Below are positions 55,571 through 64,000 of a stretch of DNA of 64,000 nucleotides, piece after piece. Under the pieces are notes generated by a model. It was not told the origin of the DNA. It searched no databases and worked only from the letters and a program-made list of their open reading frames with translations. This DNA is from Microvelia longipes (taxonomy: Eukaryota > Arthropoda > Insecta > Hemiptera > Veliidae), in assembly GCA_018340805.1 (NCBI GenBank), contig JACMZG010001914.1, positions 29,672,952 to 29,736,951 of the forward strand, read 5' to 3'. Every line of letters begins with the position of its first letter. Position 1 is the stretch's first letter. Made by a program: the position numbers and the translations under genes.

Positions 55571-56219
55571 CGGGTAAAGTTTTTAAAGTAAAATACTTAG
55601 TAGTTCAAGGTTAAAGATGAACATTCGATTGATTGATTAAAAGAAAAAACGCTCTAAAATGTAATAATGTTTACATTTTCGTAAAAGGAAAATTAGTGTT
55701 GAAAATCTTCTAATAAATATTTGATTCAAGATCTTAAAGTAACAATCTTATAAACATTTGTATTAGTTTTTGTATTTCTTTTATTTAGGGTATCGTTTGA
55801 CATATGAAGCTATTGAAGCTGTTATTTTTTGTAGAGAATCTTAAGTTCAAAAATAAATTAACTTAAGTTCAAAGTTGTAAGAAATTAAGAAATTTGTTAT
55901 TTCTTTCGATATTTTAGTAAACAGTGTTTAATACTTTTATTGATTGATGGTTTTGATTTTGAAAATTATTAGGTTGATTTTTTTGGGGTTTTAAAGGAAT
56001 ATCATACATGAATATTAAAATGGTTTGGTGGTTTGTGAAACAAGCGAATTTCTTGTGTAAAAATCCTTCATAATCATTTGTACATTTACCGTATTTACTT
56101 GTTATTATAAAAGAGTAATTTTTTTGGACTGGTATGATATATATATATATATAAAAATTAAATTTCTTGAAGACTGCAGTTCTTTATAAATAATATTAAT
56201 TTATTTAATTTATTTAAGA
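55571..56219. other. AT-rich sequence, nothing recognised
   Basis: Short (TA)10 at 56133-56152. No gene seen. Confidence 0.4.
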
Positions 56220-56305
56220 TTGAGAGATATTAATGGACTCCAAATAAAATTTCGAAAAAGAGAAGGTTGTTCAATCTAATATATTTTGGACCGCTGTCTT
56301 ACTTG
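56220..56305 (+). repeat. Left copy of an 85-bp direct repeat
   Basis: GATTGAGAGATATTAATGGA, CTCCAAATAAA, TTCGAAAAAGAGAAGGTTGT, TCAATCT and TATTTTGGACCG are repeated almost unchanged at 57667-57752, 1447 bp away. Each copy is itself bounded by AGATTGA and its mirror TCAATCT. Confidence 0.85.
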
Positions 56306-56455
56306 TTATTTGTAGAAAAAATCTAGAAATGAATAAGAGTTAAATTATATATGAATAGAATAATAGAAATATAGGATTATTGATCCCATATTGATGTGAT
56401 AAATTCTGTTGTGATAAAAGTAAAATGGAATTATTGTAATAAACTATGAATGCTT

Positions 56456-57330
56456 CCGCGATTAACGTCTAGAGAGAGAAACACAATATATTTACAAAAA
56501 AAAAATACATAGTGGGGCTGCTCATATACAATGAGTTGCTAAAACACACAGCGTACTAATCAATCACATTAAACATGACAATTAACAATGAAAATAAGTA
56601 AAACTATAGTAAAAAAAAATTAAATACTTAAAAAATAATTAGGTTAAACAAACAGAAAATTAAATTTGTACCATTATATCTAAAACTAGATAAGTTAATT
56701 ATACACATGTTATTAATTATGCCTAACGAATCTAAAATAATATTCTCAGATATTGCGTCAGTTTTTTGGGGTCAATTCCATATCGTCGAAGAATTTTGAT
56801 GTTATTGTAGGAATAGCACCTCTCGAGCCAAACCATAGTCCTATTACTCGGAACTCTCTGTCGCCCTGTTGGTCTCTATATTTCGCTTTATAATAATCTA
56901 AACACTTTTCGTAAATCTGTTTCTTTTTCCTCGTGGACTTTCTCTACCTTGTAAAGGATCGTTAGTATCGTACCTCACTGTAGGGTCAATCACCAAAGCT
57001 TCCTCACTGTTTTTATCAAAGGCTATAATGTCTGCGTACCTCGTGGAACCATTTGTATCAAACGCCGAAGACTTCCTCATAACAAGTGTAACCTTTTTCT
57101 CTAACAAGTTCAATGATGGTGTGTGTTTGACATTAATGGTGGCGGCGAGTAACAAGAAGCATGTTGTTAGGACAATTACCAAGGCACATGTGCTGGTGTT
57201 TCAGTCCTCTCTGCTGGCATTTGGCGACAGAGGGGTCCCACGTCTTCCTGTATACTTGCTGCCTGTAGTCGGTACACCCACGTAGAGGGGCATAGTTGAT
57301 ATTCAATTTGATCGCGTTGGTCCCCACTCG
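56456..57330 (-). pseudogene. LINE relic, C-terminal domain with CCHC and nuclease-like motifs
   Basis: On the minus strand from 57330, across frame changes: GTNAIKLNINYAPLRG, then C..RGLKHQHMCLGNCP, RRHH, ELVRKKGY, and RYADIIAFDKNSEEALVIDP with TVRYD. A Cys/His pair ahead of R(R)HH, then (R/K).D(I/L)(I/V)..D and IDPT.R, is the pattern I associate with C-terminal ends of LINEs carrying a restriction-like endonuclease (R2/NeSL/R4 side), but I am not certain. Several frameshifts; no RT seen. The left portion (56456-56700) matches 52595-52830 and may be its 3' UTR. Confidence 0.5.
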
Positions 57331-57406
57331 GAACCTGTAAGGATTTGCCTATTACTAATTTTTGAAAGAAGATTAGTAGAAGGATTTGCCTATTCATTTG
57401 AAAGAA

Positions 57407-57613
57407 GATGAATCCCGAGATGTGGGTTATGAAAATTAAGATCTTCCGGTGGTGACTGTATCTATGTAGATGATGAATCCCGAGATGTGGGTCATGAAAA
57501 TTAAAATCTTCCGGTGGTAACTGAATCTATGTAGATTATGTATCCAGGCATGTAGGTAATGAAGATTAAGGTCTTCCGGTGGTGACTATATCTATGTTGA
57601 TGATGAATCCGGC
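57407..57613 (+). repeat. 65-bp tandem repeat, three full units
   Basis: Units start at 57407, 57472, 57537 and (partial) 57602, exactly 65 bp apart: GATGAATCCCGAGATGTGGG, TTATGAAAATTAAGATCTTC, CGGTGGTGACTGTATCTATG, TAGAT. Confidence 0.95.
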
Positions 57614-57666
57614 AATTCGCTTTTACCATGGGAGGCATCTTCTGGAATGTTGGACACCTTAGATAA

Positions 57667-57752
57667 AGATTGAGAGATATTAATGGACTCTAAATAAAAG
57701 TTCGAAAAAGAGAAGGTTGTTCAATCTCATTATATTTTGGACCGGGCTGTCT
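57667..57752 (+). repeat. Right copy of the 85-bp direct repeat
   Basis: Differs from 56220-56305 at only a few positions (CTCTAAATAAAAG, TCTCATTATATTTTGG). Confidence 0.85.
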
Positions 57753-57775
57753 TATTTTTATAATATATAATATAA

Positions 57776-57826
<51 letters not shown>
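57753..57826. repeat. (AT)n microsatellite
   Basis: Alternating TA after TAATATATAATATAAATAT. Confidence 0.95.
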
Positions 57827-57828
<2 letters not shown>

Positions 57829-58679
57829 ACTTATAATATTAAATTATTGCAACCCTCACCCTTCATCATCAACATATTTTATTGCTCAATATTCGACATT
57901 CGACAAACCTGCCATACTATTCATTGACTCAGTACTTGACAAACCTTCTGCACATCTACTGACTTATTACTTCAGAAATCAGCATTACTAAATTTCGACT
58001 TGCTAACCATTCTCTGACTCAATACTTACATATCATACCTATTGACTGATCTATTATAGGACAAAATAGTCACCGATGCAATAACCTATTAATTAAAAAA
58101 ACCTAGCTTTCCCACCACTGACCTATAATCTGTCTACCCCTTTTAATAATAATAATAATATTGATAATATTCTTAAAATGAATCCCTTATTCCTCAATTA
58201 TTCTTTCACAGATTTCTTCAAAGAAAATTCGCTTTAAAGTGTTTGGTATTTGAAAATCAATTACTGTATTGTTCTGCCTCCTCTATGATTTATATAGTTT
58301 TGTTTATATTGATTTATTTCTTTTGTAGCTTTAACGTTTAGACGGAACGTCAAACTTTTACCTCTTTTGAAGTTCAAACATATTAAAATATTGATAGTTC
58401 AAAAAGAATTTCCAAAAAAGTCAATGTTTTTTTGCATTTTATGCAAAAATTATTGACGTATTTGCGTAGGTTTTATAAGAATATCTTATTAGTTATAATA
58501 GTTTTATGCTTATGATGTGTATTCAATAAGAAATGTAATTAATGTGCAAGAGAATTTCCACATGATTGCGTTTCTACCTTGAACTATTTATGTTTTGGGG
58601 AAGTATCGAAGAGCATTAGTTTAGTTTACTTACTAAGTTTGAGAACACTAGGTTAATAACGGAAAATTAAGTCCTTGAT
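57827..58679. other. AT-rich sequence, nothing recognised
   Basis: Short (AAT)n at about 58147. Loose repeats of CATTGACT(C/G)A-like words at 57915-58050 may be an eroded array. Confidence 0.35.
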
Positions 58680-59345
58680 TCCGTGTACTTACTAATTCTC
58701 TGTGAGAACCTTAGTTCATACATGGAACAGTTAGCTAGGACTTATTCTTAGGAATAGTCCTTGTTCTTCTTAATAAGTCATATTTGGTCTTGAGTAACGT
58801 TCTTGAATTAGGTCTTGTTCATGTTTTTAGTTAGTTTTTTGAACTAGTTACAGCTTAGAGCAATCAAAAACTTACCTGCTTAGTTGTAACTTTTGCGAAT
58901 GCTGACTCTTAAAAGTAATCAAATTAACTTCTATAAAACAAGCAATGTGTAATCATGGATGTTCTTGTTCATTTTCAGGAAGCATATTAGTTCTTATAGT
59001 TAAAAAAGAGGAACTTGATCCCAAGATGAACCTTTGTTTTTACTGGGAAGGGCTTGCTGAAACTTATTTCTAGGAAGAGCCTTATAGTTATTTCTTGAAA
59101 TAGTTTGCTGGAACTTGTTCCCTGGAAGAACATTAGTTCTTACTTCGAGCGGTTTGGTAGAACTTGTTCCCTGGAAGAATATTAGTTCTTACTTCGAGTG
59201 GTTTGGTGGAACTTGTTCCCAGGAAGAACCTTATAGTTCTTTTTTAGAACAGATTGCTGGACATTGTCCTCAGAAAGAACCTTAGATTTTACTTCAAACA
59301 ATTAGCTGGAACTTGTTCCCAAGACAGAACCTTATTTCTAAATAG
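58680..59345 (+). repeat. 49-52-bp tandem repeat, degenerate at the left
   Basis: GGAACTTGTTCCC starts at about 59111, 59160 and 59209 (49 bp apart) with further units at about 59059, 59260 and 59309. The unit is TGGAACTTGTTCCCTGGAAG, AACATTAGTTCTTACTTCGA, GCGGTTTGG. GGAAC..GTTCC inside it is palindromic. Confidence 0.9.
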
Positions 59346-59997
59346 AAACTTGTTCTAAAAGAGTAAATGTCATACCTATTCCTTAATATAAATATAGTAT
59401 CCATGTCTTGTTGTGTAATAACTTTGTAATAATATTATCCAGGGATAAAATTCATTGAATTTTGAAGGGATAACATTGAATTTCAAATGCCGATGTGGGT
59501 TTTTCGAAAAACATACTGAAGACAGTTATTTTTACTAATAACTAGTAATTGAGTTATTACAAAAACACCGAATTTGTCACTAACGTACTTCACAAAATTG
59601 AAGTATGTTTGAAAATATGTAACAAGACGGTTTAGTTGTATACTTGACAGTTCGTCTAAAGATATATTGCTTCATCCCAACAATAGGATAAACGCATATT
59701 TACCTTCGATGCCTTTTAAGGGCACTGATACAGATAATCTTAAAAGATTGCATATTTTTGACTCGTATTTATTTTTCATTAAATGCCATCAGTGCATGAT
59801 TTTTTGGAACATAGCCCACAAAAGGGAGAGTTTTTTTTCTAATTTAATTATCATATAACTTTTTTTGTGAATGTTTCACATTGTTTAGTGCAGTCTACAC
59901 TTTGCTGTAACGTATTGTTTATTATAATGTTCTAAAAATTTTTTTATATTAGATAACTTATAACAAAGCAAGGTTATAAAGAAAACAAAAGTATATT
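59346..59997. other. AT-rich sequence, nothing recognised
   Basis: A 63-codon frame at 59667-59858 has no motif. Confidence 0.4.
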
Positions 59998-60415
59998 AAA
60001 AAATCGGGTACGGGGTACCTCGAAACTTTTCCTCAACACATCGGATTCACTACGCTCATCCTCTCTGCTTTGGGCTCGCTTCGCTCGCCCTCAGAATATA
60101 CCTTTCGCCAAATGTATACAGCAACATGTCTTCGGACTCGCATCACTCGTCCTCAGAGAGAAAAAGATTATTTTCCGAATTGCACAATTACGGCGGTAGA
60201 CTGATTTTTGTACAAAGGTTCAACTCTCTAGCATGAATAACACTAGGAGCTACGATGATAACAGACACATACACTCACACACATACAGGCAGACAACTTT
60301 GTGAAAACCACTCATGAGGGCTTAAAAACACCTGAAACGGATAATTACGGTTTCATCCCGGTTTTACAAACAATACTTTTCCTATATACCTACGGTATAA
60401 GTGAGGAAAAGTAAA
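59998..60415 (-). repeat. Dispersed repeat copy, modules A and B, no 5S-like segment
   Basis: A-run (T-run on the minus strand) at 59998-60003, then TCGGGTACGGGGTACCTCGA, GGGCTCGCTTCGCTCGCCCT, a second loop word GGACTCGCATCACTCGTCCT, then module B reversed to CCTACGGTATAAGTGAGGAA. The cleanest A+B copy here, about 415 bp. Confidence 0.85.
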
Positions 60416-60669
60416 AAAAAAAACATTTTTTATCGTTTAATAATAAAAATTAGAAGATAAGAATTAAAAATTTTTGGATTCCATCTGAAATATATTCTAC
60501 GCTTAGTTATATATTATTGGGTGGTCACCCAACCAATGTCTAATTAAGCTTGTTATATTTTCCGTGTATTAATTTCTCGTATTTACTCAACTCTTTCTGT
60601 AACTCATAATTCAAAATAATTTTTGATAAACTAAATAAAATCGAATTTCCAAAAACAATATATCCTGTC

Positions 60670-60965
60670 ATATTATTGTTTTGGAAACCACAGCAAAGTG
60701 GCAGATAAATAAACTATTGGTATAATAGAATTTCGGAAACCATTGTAAATATGAAAAAAATACACGGTTGGTATAATAGAACTACGTAAACCACAGTAAA
60801 GATGGGTATTAATGACTTACATGAACCACTGCAGAGAGGGATGTAAATAGACGGGTGATATAACAGAAAGACGGAAAATACTACCATTAGGAAATAAATA
60901 GACGTGTGAGATAATAAATAAAGAATTACGATATTAACCGCAAAGTGGGAGATAAATAGACGAGA
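60670..60965 (+). repeat. Degenerate tandem repeat, unit about 50-60 bp
   Basis: Recurring GGTATAATAGAA, GGAAACCACAGTAAA, GTGGGAGATAAATAGACG words. Confidence 0.75.
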
Positions 60966-61179
60966 CTTCCAATAATTTCTAAGATATAAAGTACTCTGTC
61001 TTAATTCGGTTAATTCTTTTATTGATCTCAGAAGTAAAGACCTTCCGCTGACCTTTTAAGTATTTGTTGTAACATTTAATTTCATTATAATTTTAAGAAG
61101 AACAAAAGATTATACTTCCTACACTTAGGTGTCTTATTGGTTTAATGTAAAAAATATTTTTTAAACTTTACTTCTTTCT

Positions 61180-61655
61180 TAACTCGGACGGTTTTCATAA
61201 ATCGTTTTAAGATAATATCAAGTATTTTTATTTTACCAAAAACAAAAAAAATATAAGTAATATGACCATCGAAAATTGTCTTTCGACGAACCTGCAAAAA
61301 ATTAAAGAAAATTAAAATACCCAAAGTAAACTTGTTATTGTCCTTAAACCAAATATACCTTCCCAGCTTCAAGAAAATAAACACAATTCATAAAAAATAT
61401 TATTAATTAAAAATGCATTCCGAAAACTTTAACATTTAAAACGTTTTAAGATAATCTTAAGTTTAAATATTTTTATTTGACCAAAAACAAAACATTTTAC
61501 TAGTAATATGACTATAAAAAATGTATCTTTCGACGAACCTGTAAAAAATGTAAAATAAAATGTTCTAACTAAAAAACTTACTAAAATTGTCTTTAAACCA
61601 CAAAAACCTTCCCAGCCTTCAAAAAAAAATAAACTAAATTCATACAAAATATTCT
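61180..61655 (+). repeat. Tandem duplication, unit about 240-250 bp
   Basis: CGTTTTAAGATAAT occurs at 61203 and 61441, TCGACGAACCTG at about 61283 and 61530, CCTTCCCAGC at 61361 and 61610, in the same order. Confidence 0.85.
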
Positions 61656-61696
61656 AGCTTGGAGGAGTATCTTGGAATTCTAGCTTGGGTAACCAA

Positions 61697-62030
61697 GGTT
61701 TTACAATCATATTGGATTGTCGTATTAGTTTTCAATCTATTGGATTGTCCTTTTGGTTTTACAATCCTATTGGATTGTTACAATCCTATTGGATTGTCCT
61801 ATTGATTTTACCTATTGGATTGCCTATTGGTTTTACAATCCTATTGGATTGTCCTATTGATTTTACAATCCTATTGGATTGTCCTATTGATTTTACAATC
61901 CTATTGGATTGCCCTATTGGTTTTACAATCCTATTGGAGTTGCCCTATTGGCTTTACAATCCTATTGGATTGCTATTGGTTTACAATCCTAATTGTCCTA
62001 TTTTTACAATCCTATTGGATTGTAAAACCT
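61697..62030 (+). repeat. 30-bp tandem repeat with a palindromic core
   Basis: Unit TTTTACAATCCTATTGGATT then GTCCTATTGA, about 10 copies with indels. CAATCCtattGGATTG in each unit can form a hairpin. The two overlapping open frames through it are products of the repeat. Confidence 0.93.
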
Positions 62031-63352
62031 ATTACATGTTTATACAAAACTATACTTACCCTTGCTTATTTAGTTGTGCACACCATTTTCAGCACTAATA
62101 TGAAGCTTAGTTCATGATCATCTCTATATCAAGGTGTTTGCAGCAATTCCAGACCCACCTTAAAACTATGACATTAGAAAAGTTAATAAAAAATAAAGAT
62201 AATAAAGAAAACAAAAATAAAATAAATAACTGTGATCTTCTGATCTAATAAAAAATATCACTTATATTTTTCTATAAAATATATTATGGAATTATAATAA
62301 ATTAAAAATTTGTGATTAATATAATTACTACATCCTGAAACTTATAAAAGAGCAGGTTGCCATTACAGTTACTTCGTAATTTCAACATAGAACTTATATT
62401 TGTACAATTTTACCCTTTTTCTTATCTATTTATTGTATTCCATGATAATTGAAGGTTAGCGACAAAATAATTTATAACATGCAAAAAAAAATGTCAGACT
62501 TATTAATTTGTTGTCTTTTCTTTATTTTATTTTACTATCCAACATAAAAAGTTACTATGTATAAAAAAAAAGTAATTTTTATTGATAAACTTTATCTTAT
62601 TGTCAGCTAAATATTAAAAGAGCGAAATATAATAAATAATAATAATAATACAAATTTAGATGTAATGAAGGGTAGAACCAAGGCTATTTTAATGCTACGT
62701 TAGTTAGTTTATTTATATGCGTTTGAAAAAAATAGATAGATTTTGTTAAAGTTGTGAACTTCACCTCTGTATGTTTGATGCAAGTTATTTTTTTTTAAAC
62801 CCCGGTACTAAAAACTTGGAAAGGTTAAGGTTAGGGGCGTGGCATTAAAAAACATAAAAATAAAACTAAGTTAGGAAATTATACTTATTTTATAAACAAT
62901 TAATATTATTAATGTTAATTAATTAAGTACACCATTGAGATGATTGATTATATCATTTAAATAAGTTCGATCAAGTGTTATTTATTGTGGTTTGAAATTG
63001 TCAGTCACTTTGAGTTAAAATAACTTTAGAATTCAAATGCCATGAATAAAAAAACTGCCACGAGTGAACAAATGTCATGAAATATTCATTTTAATACGTC
63101 GCGAAATATAACGAAATACCTTTTGTTTGTACTTATAATAAAGCAATATAATTGGTCGGTTTTGTCTCATATCAAACGAATTTTAAAAGCTCATCTCGTT
63201 AAATTCATCTTTTATGTGCTAATAAATAATTTTGTGACGTCACACTACCGTATTGGATAGTTGGTAGATTTTAAAACAAATTCAGCTTCTATTGTTCATA
63301 TTAAAAAAAGTCATGTTACGTTTAGATCAGGGTTTTTCGAGCCGTAGGGGCT
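62031..63352. other. AT-rich sequence, nothing recognised
   Basis: No open frame of note; short AAT runs at about 62630. Confidence 0.4.
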
Positions 63353-63465
63353 AATCACATCTTCGGACACGTTTCACTCGTCCGAAGTGTGATTGTAAGA
63401 CTATCCTTTCGATAGTCTAAAATGTTCTGACTTTGAATTCGTTTCGCTTGTCCTCAGAATGTCAT
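63353..63465 (-). repeat. Three consecutive hairpins of module A type
   Basis: (1) 63353-63368 pairs with 63380-63394 over 15 bp with one bulge, loop ACGTTTCACTC. (2) GACTATC (63399-63405) with GATAGTC (63411-63417). (3) TTCTGA...TCAGAA enclosing GAATTCGTTTCGCTTGTCC, the module A loop in reverse. Looks like a rearranged module A. Confidence 0.65.
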
Positions 63466-64000
63466 GATTACCGAAAACTTAATGTGGTACTAATTTTGGA
63501 AGGATACGTACTCGTATATTGGCTGTAGGATACATAGTATAGACGATAATGGATATTATTTTAATAATATAGGATAAAGAATATATTTAATTTGATGATT
63601 GGATAATTCAGATAATGCTTAATATGAAGTATTATGCTATTGCTCAAGTATTGAAGCATGAACTGAAAACTTGGATTATGGATCCAAACTGCAATAATGA
63701 ATTATTAAGCAAGAAATCAAGTCCTTTCAAAGGGAATTCGCCCGGTTTGCAATCCTCCAATCCAGATTTCTTTTAATAATTTCGTTTCTACATAGCTTAT
63801 TTATTTGCAATTAGTTATAATCTTCATATTCGATGAAGTAGACATGTGTCATTAATACTTAGTTTAGAAGCATGTGCATCGATTCTAACACCTAGTATGT
63901 AGTGTCAAGCGTAGGTAAAGAAGTTTTATTTCTTTAAGATTATGTCAAGACAGCTGTTAGAAACCATTTGCTCTGTTTTGTTACAGATTAACTAGAAAGA
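63466..64000. other. AT-rich sequence to the window end, nothing recognised
   Basis: No gene or repeat noted. Confidence 0.4.

Noticed and set aside
61685..62117. Two overlapping frames of 137 and 100 codons
   Set aside because: Both are translations of the 30-bp tandem repeat, whose period is a multiple of three.

Overview
The window is a stretch of an AT-rich animal nuclear genome, most likely an insect. Support for this: long non-coding stretches, a spliced exon with GT/AG borders, an I-clade LINE with RNase H, a CR1-like LINE, a BEL/Pao LTR relic, a hAT element, several foldback MITEs and many (AT)n tracts. I cannot name the species; a beetle is only a guess. No bacterial operon, CRISPR array or complete tRNA/rRNA gene is visible.

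Host genes are few. At 4346-5716 there is an intact, intronless F-box gene with an FBA (glycoprotein-binding) domain split by an Asn/Gly-rich insertion. At 22123-22283 there is one clean internal exon of a PDCD2-family gene (PDCD2/PDCD2L, 'trus'-like). Its other exons were not found, so much of the window may be intron. A weak exon candidate lies at 2563-2709.

Retrotransposons carry most of the coding sequence. A nearly intact I-clade LINE fills about 46102-51875 (+), with a 43-base poly(A) and a likely 10-bp target duplication. A decayed CR1-like LINE occupies about 34740-38625 (+) and ends in four ATTCTGT units. LINE scraps lie at 641-1115 (+), 28565-29345 (-), 52585-53430 (-) and 56456-57330 (-). 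A BEL/Pao integrase tail between two LTR fragments lies at 19950-20607 (-).

The most interesting repeat is a dispersed family with about a dozen copies in this window. Its full form runs from module B (a conserved 5' segment), through a segment clearly derived from the 3' half of 5S rRNA (with the internal Pol III promoter boxes), to module A (hairpins capped by an AGCGAAGCGA-type loop), and ends in GGTACcccGTACC plus a T-run. It looks like a Pol III-transcribed, 5S-derived SINE-like element. Copies: about 1741, 7290, 7585, 8110, 11070, 14875, 15916, 19678, 20840, 23290, 33530, 43084, 53455, 55375 and 59998.

DNA elements include an 861-bp hAT copy with a perfect 8-bp duplication (33655-34515) inserted inside one of those repeats, a TTAA-flanked 351-bp foldback MITE next to the PDCD2 exon (22468-22818), and further inverted-repeat elements at 17818, 29455, 41355, 42110 and 54979. 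The rest is tandem repeats (13, 30, 35, 44, 45, about 50, 65, about 240 and about 290 bp units), (AT)n tracts, several near-perfect hairpins and AT-rich sequence in which I see no gene.
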